A program made the position numbers and the translations under genes. This document shows, piece after piece, positions 9,294 to 17,684 of a stretch of DNA of 64,000 bases; the first letter of the stretch is position 1, and each line of letters begins with the position of its first letter. Location: the NCBI GenBank assembly GCA_900473205.1, contig UCLB01000009.1, positions 62,001 to 126,000 on the forward strand. The letters run 5' to 3'. The notes beneath the pieces were generated by a model. That model ran no database searches and was not told the DNA's origin. It was given only the letters and a program-made list of their open reading frames with translations. Source of the DNA: Hyphomicrobiales bacterium (GTDB lineage: Bacteria; Pseudomonadota; Alphaproteobacteria; Rhizobiales; Rhizobiaceae).

Positions 9294-10061
9294 ATGGATC
9301 GCATCGACAGTCTGAACACGGGCATTCAAGACCCCACTGTGGAGGTAGAAGGGACGCTCGCAGAACGGCTTTTCCATCAATTGACCGAAGCCATTCTTAT
9401 GGGCGAAATTCCGCTCGGTTCGAAAATCAGTGAGCCCGCTTTGGCCCAGCGTTTCGGTGTCAGCCGTGGCCCCCTTCGCGAAGCAATGCACCGCCTGCAG
9501 GAGCGCCGCCTGATTACACGCACCGCCAACCAAGGCGCACGCGTGACAGAAGCGACACCGGAGAGACTGTCTTCGCTGTTTTCCGTGCGTGAAATGTTGG
9601 AAGGTCTGGCTGCGCGAGAAGCAGCCATCAAGATGACAACAGCAGATTTCGTGAAGCTCCGCGAAACAATCGAGCACCACGAGGCCGGGCTTGCCGGGCT
9701 GGAACCCGGTCAACACAACGCGCTTGGCACGGTTGATAGAGACTTTCATTTCCAAATCGCCCAATCGAGCCAGAACGACCTGCTGATAAAACTGCTCTGT
9801 GAAGAACTCTATCCGCTTCTGCGTCTCTATCGCAGCCGCAACGATAGTCTCGTTCTGCGACAGCGTGCAGTGGTCGAACACAAGCGTATCTACGACGCCA
9901 TAACCGACCGGGACGCCGATCTCGCCGAAATCATGATGCGCCGCCACATCGGCAGCGCCAAGACGCGCCGTGTCGAGGCGATGCAGCGTGACATGGCGTT
10001 GGAGGAGGCAGTTACATCATCTGCCCGTAAGCGAAAGCTCAAGCAAAATGCTAGTCGTTAA
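9294..10061 (+). CDS. GntR-family regulator, FCD (FadR) subfamily
   Basis: A 255-residue transcription factor. A winged helix at about residues 18-85 includes EPALAQRFGVSRGPLREAM; the FCD ligand domain follows, with the metal-binding pattern DRDFHFQIAQ and HKRIYDAI followed by MMRRHIGSA. A TTG 12 bp upstream could also serve as start, but the ATG at 9294 gives the normal N-terminus. It lies last in the tct gene run, 108 bp after the membrane protein, and probably controls the divergent operator at 4075-4152. Confidence 0.88.
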   Translation: MDRIDSLNTGIQDPTVEVEGTLAERLFHQLTEAILMGEIPLGSKISEPALAQRFGVSRGPLREAMHRLQERRLITRTANQGARVTEATPERLSSLFSVREMLEGLAAREAAIKMTTADFVKLRETIEHHEAGLAGLEPGQHNALGTVDRDFHFQIAQSSQNDLLIKLLCEELYPLLRLYRSRNDSLVLRQRAVVEHKRIYDAITDRDADLAEIMMRRHIGSAKTRRVEAMQRDMALEEAVTSSARKRKLKQNASR

Positions 10062-10083
10062 GAAGTTCACCCGATATTTACGC

Positions 10084-10159
10084 CCTGAAAGGACTTGAAC
10101 CGCAAACACCTTGATCCGGAAGCTATCAGGCGAGGCTAACTGATTGAGAAAGCTTCAGG
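10084..10159 (-). repeat. tRNA-like remnant b
   Basis: The plus strand shows CCTGAAAGGACTTGAACCG (T-arm-like), CACCTTGATCCGGAAG (anticodon-arm-like) and GGCTAACTGATTGAG (D-arm-like), 63 nt from CTGA to GATTGA with the same spacing as remnant a. Position 10136 onward doubles as the last codons of the ParE-like toxin. It marks the left edge of the toxin-antitoxin/recombinase island. Confidence 0.5.
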
Positions 10160-10429
10160 CCACTCCTGAGCCCCGTGTAATACGCGTAGGATGCGGATCG
10201 TAGTTCCGCTAACTGCGTATGCCGCTACGTAAGGCGTTCCGCTGATTACAAGCTCGCGCGTCCCGGCAATTCTGCCAAGCCGGCCACTTGCTGGGAAATC
10301 GATCAGGCGACGGACTGCAACGACGAGGCGTTCGTCAACCAAAACGGCGGCGGCCGGGTTCTCTAACTCGATAAACGTAAAAATTGCATCGCGATCCGAT
10401 AAGGCAAACGCAGACCAAGTTAGTCTCAA
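10136..10429 (-). CDS. type II toxin, RelE/ParE family
   Basis: A 97-residue RelE/ParE-superfamily toxin with the typical opening WSAFALSDRDAIFTFIE, the core LIDFPASGRLGRIAGTRELVI and the closing strand IRILRVLHGAQEWP. Whether it cuts mRNA or poisons gyrase cannot be told. The start codon overlaps the stop of the antitoxin gene (ATGA), the usual antitoxin-first order. Its last codons lie inside a tRNA-like remnant, so the C-terminus may have been changed at an integration joint. Confidence 0.85.
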   Translation of the reverse strand: MRLTWSAFALSDRDAIFTFIELENPAAAVLVDERLVVAVRRLIDFPASGRLGRIAGTRELVISGTPYVAAYAVSGTTIRILRVLHGAQEWPEAFSIS

Positions 10430-10734
10430 GACGTCACACCCGCCGCCTTGTTGCGCGCAGCCTGCCGACGCTTTTCGAAATGAGCTTCGACTTCATCGTC
10501 TGAAATATCCGGTCTTGTATCATTGAGCGCCTCAAGCACCTTGGCGCGAAACCAGGTATCGTGAGCCTCGCTGCCTGAAAAAAGTTCAAGCGGCAACATG
10601 CCCTCATTGGCGGTCCTCGTAAGCAATATGCGAACCGCGTCTGACACCGTAAGTCCCATACCTTCCAGAACTAGGGACGCCCGGTCACGAACGTCAGCAT
10701 CGATACGAGTTTGAACGAGCGCATTTGCAGCCAT
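10426..10734 (-). CDS. type II antitoxin, RelB/DinJ family
   Basis: A 102-residue antitoxin. The ribbon-helix-helix N-terminus (NALVQTRIDADVRDRASLVLEGMGLTVSDAVRILL, split here for length) has the RelB/DinJ pattern, and the acidic C-terminus would wrap the toxin. The frame stays open further upstream, but the ATG at 10734 has GGAG at 8 nt and gives the family N-terminus (MAANALVQTRID). It probably represses its own promoter together with the toxin. Confidence 0.85.
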   Translation of the reverse strand: MAANALVQTRIDADVRDRASLVLEGMGLTVSDAVRILLTRTANEGMLPLELFSGSEAHDTWFRAKVLEALNDTRPDISDDEVEAHFEKRRQAARNKAAGVTS

Positions 10735-10807
10735 AACTATCTCCAGATTGGTATGGAATATTAATGCAATTGAATTACAAAATCTAGCATTCGTCTTTTC
10801 GCCAATC

Positions 10808-11209
10808 CTACTTTTTAAGTGCGATACCAAACTGCGACGACAGTTGCTCGGAAATATAAGTGACAGCAACTGCCTTCGCGATCTCGAAGGTGCCTCCTCC
10901 CGCCCTTCTCATAATAGCGTTGGTATGATCCCAAACATCTTTGCGTCGGACACTGTCTAGGAACTCATGGCCGCTCCAACTCAGTCCCCGAAAGCTCACT
11001 GAAATCGAAGGCTGCTTTTTGATCCTCAACGGCATAAGGAAACCTGCATCATCCAGCAGGTGCAGATGATAATGGATAACCTCGTCCCGGTACCCCTCAA
11101 TTGCGACTTCAGGACTGCTGCCGGTTAACAATAGCCCGCGGGTGCCATCAATTTCTATGGCGTCCAACCTGAGCAGAAGCTCTCTGATCAGAACCATATC
11201 TCGCGTCAT
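10808..11209 (-). CDS. DUF2513-like protein
   Basis: A 133-residue cytoplasmic protein of unknown function. It begins MTRDMVLIRELLLRLDAI and has IHYHLHLLDDAGFL and LSWSGHEFLDSVRRKDVWDH, the pattern I associate with DUF2513, a family common on phages and mobile islands. The start at 11209 has AGGAGA upstream. It stands between the toxin-antitoxin pair and the recombinase, consistent with mobile cargo. A winged-helix-like fold is possible. Confidence 0.7.
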   Translation of the reverse strand: MTRDMVLIRELLLRLDAIEIDGTRGLLLTGSSPEVAIEGYRDEVIHYHLHLLDDAGFLMPLRIKKQPSISVSFRGLSWSGHEFLDSVRRKDVWDHTNAIMRRAGGGTFEIAKAVAVTYISEQLSSQFGIALKK

Positions 11210-11399
11210 AATTTCGTATCTCCTGCCAACAATTTGGAAGATAACACATCCGAACATTCACTTGAATGGAAGTCCCCTGAACGAACTACGCGCGCCAGAC
11301 ATATTGATGCGCGCATTTTTTGAGCGTTAATATCTCGTCAACCCAATTCCCTTAGCAAGCCGCCCCCGGGCTGGGCTGTAATCTGCAAGGGAAACCTGA

Positions 11400-13700
11400 A
11401 TGAGCATAGATCAATCGGCAATCGTCTTTCGGCGCAAGATTTCCAGCTTCTGCGAGATGAAGGTGGCACCGCTTACGGATGCAAAGCAATTTCGCGCGCT
11501 TTCACAATACATGATCGGTCTGATTGACGACCGGACGCCTCCTCCAATGCTCGGCAGGCATGTCAATTGGGAAGAAATCTCGTTGGCATGCGGTCTTGAG
11601 CAGATATCAGCAGAACTCAGGAGGGTCGGCCAGTACGGTTTCGATGCCATCTCACGGTGGTTCGCTGAAACCGGGCGAAGTCATAAAAGACCCTCGGCCA
11701 CAGGCAAAGCAACAAAGACACGCAGCCGCGCAAAAAGCCTTTCGAATAAAAGCACGCCTGACGCGGCCAAAACCAGTTATCGATCAAAAACCGGTCCGAA
11801 GCCCAAGCCCATCGAAGAGTTCCCAGAACCACTCTTCGAGACTTACGACGAACCGGTATCTTTTCAGGCTGCTCTCCAATTCCATATCGACCGTTTCGGC
11901 GAGACTATTACCATTTGCATCGCGCCATATTCCGGGACGGTGATGCGCTTGAAGCAACAACCTTGCTGAGCTGGCTGAAAGGAACGAAAGTGCCACAGAG
12001 CGTGGCGAACTTGGAAATCCTCAATCGAATAGAGCGGCGGTACCGATTGCCAATCGGTTATTTCAAGGACAAGCTTCCGCATCAGTCTCGTGCCGGGGTC
12101 GGATATGACGTTGGTGACGACATCTCGCCCGCAGAGCGTCGACGTCTCGCATGGCATCTGCCAGATGATTTCAACTTATTGCCGGAGGAAAAGCGTGCGG
12201 AAATCCTTGAATGGGTAAGGCGGTGCGACGGACTATCGTCGTTATCAGGCGCTGGCGACGAAACAACGTTATGCCATCCGCTTTCCTGGCGTAACCTACG
12301 GCGGTTCTCACAGACCGATGACGTCACCCCGTAAGGTGGTCGATGAATGTAAAGACGAGCTGGAAGACCCCGATATGCTTTCCGGGGTAATCGACGCACC
12401 TGCTCAACTCGCGCTCGAAATGGCCAATCTCATGTCGTTCAAGACCGCGACCCTGACTGCAGTCGGCTTCAAACGAAATGGAGTATGGGGCGAGGAGACG
12501 GCATCTCAGAAGCTCGAACACCTTGGGTTGATGTTTGGTGCTCTTGCTGCGTCACCTGAGGGCGAAGTCGCTGGCAGAGGCGTGCCGCTAAGCGCATTGA
12601 CCTTCGGCCTCCTGGTTTTTCCGGGTGTCTGGGATTGGTATCTACAGTGGCGTGAGCGACGACGCGGCTTCTACACGGCCTGGGAAGCGGACATGCTCAG
12701 CATCTCATTATCGCTCACTCGGGAGGAGACCGGTTGGATCAGGCAGCATCCCGAACTCATCGAGCGCGTGGTGCCGGTAAGTGGCCTGGTTACGAAAGAA
12801 GAGATTGCTTTCGCCCGGCGTGATTGGCACGCTTGCTGCGATGCGTTTCATTCCCATGCAAGAAACCGCATCAGGGAAATCCAGCGGGTGATGCGCGTTC
12901 ACCGAGACCCGTTCGAGCCGATCATGTGCGTGCTGGAGGCACCGAGCCCTCTTGCCGAATATCGCAAGATCACAGACGAAATTCTTCTCCGTATGCCCGA
13001 CAAAGACCGCTATCCAAGGGCTGCTGCAGAATCCGTACGCTCGTTTCTCATGCTACGGCTAGGGCTTCATCTTGGCCTGCGACAGAAGAACCTGCGGCAA
13101 CTTCTGTTTTGCCCACGCGGCCATTTCCCGACCTCTGAAAGGCGTCTTGAAGAAATGCGCCGTGGAGAAATTCGGTGGAACGACAGAGAGAATGGCTGGG
13201 AGGTATTGATCCCATCGGTCGCATTCAAGAATGCCAACTCGTCTTTCTTCGGATCGAAGCCATTCAGGCTGATCCTGCCTGATCTGCTTGACCTCTACCA
13301 CTACATCAACGCCTACATCGAACGTCACCGAAAGATTCTACTCGGTCACGCTACCGATCCAGGTACGTTCTTCGTCAAGACCGTCAAGCTATCGAGCGCT
13401 GACGCGGCCTATAATCAGACCACATTCTATGAAGCTTGGCGTCTCATCATCCAACGCTACGGCATCTATAACCCGTACACTGGTCGCGGAGCGATCAGTG
13501 GGCTGCTGCCACACGGCCCCCACAATGTTCGGGATGTGTTGGCAACTCACATTCTGAAACTCACCGGCTCATATGAACAGGCGAGCTACGCCATTCAGGA
13601 TACGCCGGAAATGGTTCAACAACATTATGGTCGTTTCTTGCCGCAAGACAAAGCAGCGCTGGCGGCAAAAATACTAAACCAGGTTTGGGAGGCGGCTTGA
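11400..13700 (+). pseudogene. large tyrosine recombinase broken by two compensating frameshifts
   Basis: Three overlapping open stretches (11400-11969, 11915-12334, 12318-13700) read as one protein of about 766 residues. Frame 1 ends sensibly at DRFGE; the next frame continues YYHLHRAIFRDGDALEATTLLSWLKG. Around 12222 the original frame resumes with GATDYRRYQALATKQRYAIR. The first shift needs a lost base near 11903 and the second a gained base near 12222. The C-terminus is a tyrosine recombinase: LGLHLGLRQKNLRQLL (catalytic Arg), HGPHNVRDVLATH (H-x-x-R) and the nucleophile in QQHYGRFLP. The start has AAGGGA upstream. Sequencing error or programmed shifts remain possible. I do not know the subfamily. 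Confidence 0.75.
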
Positions 13701-13710
13701 AGACAAGTTG

Positions 13711-13735
13711 CTGGCGATGCCGCAAACATCGCCAG
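13711..13735 (+). terminator. hairpin after the recombinase gene
   Basis: CTGGCGATG and CATCGCCAG form a perfect 9-bp stem with a 7-nt loop, 11 bp after the recombinase stop codon. Only a short T run (CGTTTCC) follows, so termination may be weak. Confidence 0.6.
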
Positions 13736-13828
13736 CGTTTCCGTGATTAGATCCACTGATCCAGCGAGAACTGCTTTGCCGCTGATTGCACTGCGAGCTA
13801 TGGATTCGAAACAGGCATGCACAAGGCT

Positions 13829-13890
13829 ACTCTTGACAGGATTCGAACCGTAACCAGACAAATCTTAGCTCCTACAAATCAGATACGTCT
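13829..13890 (-). repeat. tRNA-like remnant c
   Basis: ACTCTTGACAGGATTCGAAC and the following CG match the reverse complement of a tRNA T-arm (GGTTCGAATCC). A D-arm-like TAGCTCCTACAAATCAG follows about 20 nt later. It lies at the right edge of the recombinase island, opposite remnant b. No other feature was seen in 13736-13913. Confidence 0.45.
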
Positions 13891-13913
13891 CTGATTTTAA
13901 AGATTAGGTGACT

Positions 13914-14576
13914 TCATTCCGCCGCCACCTTCTCATCTGCCTTCCGGCTTTCCCATTCCTGTGGTGTCAGCGTCTTGATATCGAACTGATCACGGGTGCG
14001 GGTATAAGTGTGCCCACCCATACGGCCGACGGCATCCATGAGCTGCTGGTCAATGTGCAGATTGGACGCATTCACCGCATCGCTGCGGACGAATACGCCG
14101 ACGACTTCTCCGAGGATGATTTCGCGGGCCGGGCCGACCTGAAGCGTCGTGTGCCGGCGACATTCCAGGGCAGCGGGGGCGGCGAGGATACGGGGGCTTT
14201 TCACCATCTGGCCGGGTGCCGTGGCAAGGCCCGCCTCCTCCATCTCGTCAACTTCGGGGCCAAACTTGATGGCGCAGACTTCCATCTGCTCGACCAGTGC
14301 GTTGTCGCAGATGTGGACGGTGAACTCACCGGTCTCTCTGATATTGCGGGCAGTATCCTTAAAGCGCATATCTGAATAGTTCTCGACGCCGATGGCGACG
14401 ATGGCCGGGTCGTGGGTCAGGACATTGAAGAAACTAAAGGGACCGGCGTTTGGCTGCCCGTCCTTGTTCACTGTCGTCACCAGTGCAATCGGACGCGGAA
14501 TGACGGTTCCGATGAGGATTTTGTAGCGTTCGCGTTCGCTGAGTTTTGCGAAATCGAAATGGGTGTGTTCGGTCAT
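13914..14576 (-). CDS. flavin reductase-like domain protein (FMN-binding, DIM6/NTAB type)
   Basis: A 220-residue flavin-binding split-barrel protein. Typical parts are YKILIGTVIPRPIALVTTV at the N-terminus, NAGPFSFFNVLTHDPAIVA and the LECRRHTTLQVG region. Starting at 14576 gives MTEHTHFDFAKL and the correct family length; the open frame upstream lies inside the preceding gene. It is the last gene of the operon 19864-13914 and lies one base after the M24-fold gene. It may reduce FMN for a monooxygenase or be an oxygenase itself. Confidence 0.85.
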   Translation of the reverse strand: MTEHTHFDFAKLSERERYKILIGTVIPRPIALVTTVNKDGQPNAGPFSFFNVLTHDPAIVAIGVENYSDMRFKDTARNIRETGEFTVHICDNALVEQMEVCAIKFGPEVDEMEEAGLATAPGQMVKSPRILAAPAALECRRHTTLQVGPAREIILGEVVGVFVRSDAVNASNLHIDQQLMDAVGRMGGHTYTRTRDQFDIKTLTPQEWESRKADEKVAAE

Positions 14577-14577
14577 A

Positions 14578-16002
14578 TCAGGCCTCGGCAGCGATGCGGT
14601 GGGTTTCAAGCGGAGTGTGGCGGGAGAGGTTTTCGAACCCATCTTTGGTGACGACATACATATCGCCGACATTGCAGCCTGCCGACAACGGCTCAAGCCA
14701 TTGCGTGTGCAGCACGAACACCATGCCCTCCTCCATTCGGTCATAGTTGTGGGAGGAGATGTTGAAGCTGTTCTGGCCGCCGGCCATGCCGACCGAGTGG
14801 CCGAGATTGGGGTTATGCGGCCCATGGGTTGCCGGGTAAACATGCATCAGGGTACGGCCCTGCGCTTCCCAGTCGATGTTCTTCACATATTGGCGCGGGA
14901 TCAGACGAGCGCTGCCATCATCCATCGGCGCCCAATTGTACGGCATGGTGCGGGCTTCCGGTGAGGAAAACATGCCGCGCTCGATCATCGGCTCGAAGGC
15001 AGCATTGTTGACATCCCGCATCAGCGCGCCGGGACGGATCAGCTTTTCGGCGCGTTTGACGCCCTCGGTGCAGGCGGAAAGCACCTCCTCCTGCCGCTTG
15101 GTGATATCACCAACGGCAATCATGCGCGCCGTCTGAGCGGTGTATCCACGATAGGTAATGTTGGAGACGTAGAGATTGATGAGATCGCCCGTACGGACGA
15201 CATGGCCATAAGGCTTGCCGCAATGGGTGCCGAACTCGTTGATGCCGATCTGGTAGCCGTCACCCGTCTCACCACCGAAGCAAAGCTGTGCTTGCGTGAA
15301 GGCGGCATAGATTTCGTGGTCGGTGATACCAGGTTTGGCGACATGATAAGCCGCCTGCGTGGCGATGCTGACGAGTTGGGCAGCGGCGCGGAACATTTCG
15401 ATTTCGCGCGGCGAGCGCACTTTCTGCATCCGGTCGAGAATAGCATTGTCAGCGACGGACTTGGCCTTCGGCATCATTTCATCGAGTGCCGCCCATAAGG
15501 TGAGTGATGTGCGATCACCGATGCGGCCGATCTGCGCCTTCGCCAAGCCCATGCCAGCCAGCAGTTCTGCGCATTTTTCAGCGGTCTTGATCACGCTATC
15601 GCCCGGACGGTCCGCATATTCGCGACCTATCGGGCCGATTTGCCAGATGTCTTCCACCAGCACCGGCTCACCGCCCGGCGGCAGAAGCACGGATTGGGTG
15701 AAGAAGGACAGGAGCACCATCGGCTTGTCGGAATCCGTCGGGATGATCAGCACGCCCTCGCGCATCCAGTCGCAGATGTAGCGCAGATAGGCGTTCGAGG
15801 TATGGAACCAGCCGACGCCGCCGGTGTGGATGATCAGCGCATCATGGCCAGCTTCGACAGCCTGGCGGCGAATGCGCCGGAGACGGTCCTCGAACTCTTC
15901 GACGGGCAAAGGCAGCGGTGCGACAAAGTCGAAATCCGGCTGGAAATCGGCCAGCAGCGATCCGATGCGATAGTTGCCTGCCTTATTGGCGTGTATGTTC
16001 AT
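14578..16002 (-). CDS. M24-family pita-bread-fold hydrolase lacking most metal ligands (creatinase/ectoine-hydrolase-like)
   Basis: A 474-residue protein with an N-terminal creatinase-type domain (residues 1-190) and a C-terminal pita-bread domain. The five metal ligands of M24 aminopeptidases can be placed: the first Asp is Tyr278, the second Gln290, His402 is kept (GHSVGM), the first Glu is His432 and the last Glu is Gly446. It is therefore unlikely to be a dinuclear metallopeptidase. Creatinase is a known metal-free member that opens a guanidino compound, and ectoine hydrolase is another non-peptidase member. The operon encodes a polyamine-type ABC importer, so a small nitrogen compound is the likely substrate. 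Confidence 0.8.
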   Translation of the reverse strand: MNIHANKAGNYRIGSLLADFQPDFDFVAPLPLPVEEFEDRLRRIRRQAVEAGHDALIIHTGGVGWFHTSNAYLRYICDWMREGVLIIPTDSDKPMVLLSFFTQSVLLPPGGEPVLVEDIWQIGPIGREYADRPGDSVIKTAEKCAELLAGMGLAKAQIGRIGDRTSLTLWAALDEMMPKAKSVADNAILDRMQKVRSPREIEMFRAAAQLVSIATQAAYHVAKPGITDHEIYAAFTQAQLCFGGETGDGYQIGINEFGTHCGKPYGHVVRTGDLINLYVSNITYRGYTAQTARMIAVGDITKRQEEVLSACTEGVKRAEKLIRPGALMRDVNNAAFEPMIERGMFSSPEARTMPYNWAPMDDGSARLIPRQYVKNIDWEAQGRTLMHVYPATHGPHNPNLGHSVGMAGGQNSFNISSHNYDRMEEGMVFVLHTQWLEPLSAGCNVGDMYVVTKDGFENLSRHTPLETHRIAAEA

Positions 16003-16026
16003 TGGGTATTCCTTCCAGAAGTATTT

Positions 16027-16854
16027 TTATTGGTCAGGTTGCCGGGATGGTGCCAGCACGCGCCTCGCCACCAGCATCACGATGAGCGTCAGTCCAATCA
16101 GGATGCCCGACATCGCCGCGACACGAACATCAAGCGACTCTTCGATCAGCGCGAACATGCGAAGTGGCAGCACGGTCGTTTGCGCATCGGCGAGAAAGAG
16201 TGAGACGGAGACGTTGTCGAGCGACTGGATGAACACCAGAAAGGCCCCTGCAAGAATGCCGGGTGCTAGCAGCGGCAGGGTCACGCGTCTCAGCGTCGTG
16301 TACCACGTCGCGCCCATCACGGTGGAGGCTTCCGCCAGTGATGGGTTGATGCCTTGAGCGACGACCGAAGCGGCGCGGTACATCAGCGGACCGAACACGA
16401 CGACATGGCCGATAACGGTGAGCCAGAGCGATGGCTGGAAACCGACGTAATTCGCCACGATCAGTGCCGCCAGACCATAAACGAGGCTCGGCAGAACAAG
16501 TGGGGCCAGCAGAAACGGCTCCAGCGCATTGACCGTGCGGCGTCTCATCCGCGCCATGCCGATGGTAGCAGGCACGGCAAACAGCAGCGATCCCAGCACT
16601 GCGAGGCCCGCGATCTTCAGCGAATTGCCAGCTGCAATATGTTCGGTTCCTGAACGGACAGGATCGATCAGCGCTTCATACCAGCGAAGGGAGAACCCCT
16701 CTGGCGGGTATTTGAGCGTCTGGCCAGAGGTGAACGACATGGTGATACCAATGACGATCGGTGCCACGAGATAGATCAGGCTGAGACTGCCGAAACCGAA
16801 GACGAATGCCTTGTAGAGGAACGTCGTGATCGGGTTTTCGCGATGATTATGCAT
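16027..16854 (-). CDS. ABC transporter permease, PotC-like
   Basis: A 275-residue inner-membrane permease of the spermidine/putrescine/iron group. The EAA loop is EASTVMGATWYTTLRRVTLP in the last third, and about six membrane helices are visible. The ATG at 16854 is chosen because AGGAGG precedes it by 10 nt; a TTG at 16863 would be only one base from that RBS. It pairs with the permease encoded immediately upstream, whose last 8 bases it overlaps. Confidence 0.85.
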   Translation of the reverse strand: MHNHRENPITTFLYKAFVFGFGSLSLIYLVAPIVIGITMSFTSGQTLKYPPEGFSLRWYEALIDPVRSGTEHIAAGNSLKIAGLAVLGSLLFAVPATIGMARMRRRTVNALEPFLLAPLVLPSLVYGLAALIVANYVGFQPSLWLTVIGHVVVFGPLMYRAASVVAQGINPSLAEASTVMGATWYTTLRRVTLPLLAPGILAGAFLVFIQSLDNVSVSLFLADAQTTVLPLRMFALIEESLDVRVAAMSGILIGLTLIVMLVARRVLAPSRQPDQ

Positions 16855-17674
16855 GGCCGACAAGCCTCCTGTGACGGGAAATCATGGTCATGGCGACGAG
16901 AAGAATACCGGTCGACAGAAGCAGGACGACGGCGATGGCCGAGGCCATAGGCCAATCGAACAGTGTGCCAACCTCGCGGTAGATCAGCTGCGGCACATAG
17001 ACATTGCGCGCACCGCCGATGACGGCCTGGGTGACGAAGGACGCGCTGGTGCTGGCAAAGACGAGTATCCAGCCCGCCAGCAAACCGGGCAGCATCATCG
17101 GCAGGAGAACCGTGACGAAGATACGCCATGGCCCGGCACCCGAAACCTGCGCGGCCTCGGTGAATTGCACCGGCGTTCGCGACAGGATGGCGATCAGCGG
17201 CAGGATGATCAAAGGCAAGTCGATCTGACACATGGCCATGACAAGACCCAACTCGGTGGAGAGCAACGTGAACGGCCTCTCCGCAAATCCAAGCGCGACG
17301 AAGGCCTCGCTGATCGGTCCCTGTCGTCCAAGGATGACGATCCAGGCGAAGGTTCGCACCACATTGCTGGTCAGCATGGGAACAAGCGTCAGGAAGATAA
17401 TGATCTGCCGCGCAGTCTTGCCACTGTGCCAATAGAGCAGCGCAATGGGAATGCCGAGCAAGGTGGTGCTGGCGATGGTTTGGAGACCGAGTTTGGCGGT
17501 GTTAACCAGCACACGGTAGTTGAATGCATCGCCAAGAAAGCGTGCATAGTTGTGAAGAGACAGGCCATCAGGACCGATGAAGCTGAACCCGACGAGAACG
17601 GCGAGCGGCGTCGCAAAGAACGCCACCGATAGCGCAAGCATCGGGATAACGTATGGGAAACCGCTCGCTTTCAT
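16847..17674 (-). CDS. ABC transporter permease, PotB-like
   Basis: A 275-residue permease with about six helices and an EAA loop (EAAQVSGAGPWRIFVTVLLP). The frame is open further upstream, but the ATG at 17674 lies 11 bp after the binding-protein stop with a GAGGGT RBS and gives the expected short N-terminus MKASGFPYVIPML. It forms a heterodimer with the PotC-like partner. Confidence 0.85.
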   Translation of the reverse strand: MKASGFPYVIPMLALSVAFFATPLAVLVGFSFIGPDGLSLHNYARFLGDAFNYRVLVNTAKLGLQTIASTTLLGIPIALLYWHSGKTARQIIIFLTLVPMLTSNVVRTFAWIVILGRQGPISEAFVALGFAERPFTLLSTELGLVMAMCQIDLPLIILPLIAILSRTPVQFTEAAQVSGAGPWRIFVTVLLPMMLPGLLAGWILVFASTSASFVTQAVIGGARNVYVPQLIYREVGTLFDWPMASAIAVVLLLSTGILLVAMTMISRHRRLVGHA

Positions 17675-17684
17675 TGTGTAACCC

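Noticed and set aside
8064-9947. A 627-codon open frame on the minus strand opposite the TctC, AbrB-like and GntR genes
   Set aside because: It is a codon-phase shadow of three well-supported plus-strand genes in high-GC DNA, with a low-complexity His/Gln/Arg composition and no domain.
10084-10159. Functional tRNA genes at this and the other remnant sites
   Set aside because: T-stem, acceptor and anticodon stems do not pair properly and one copy overlaps a coding sequence.
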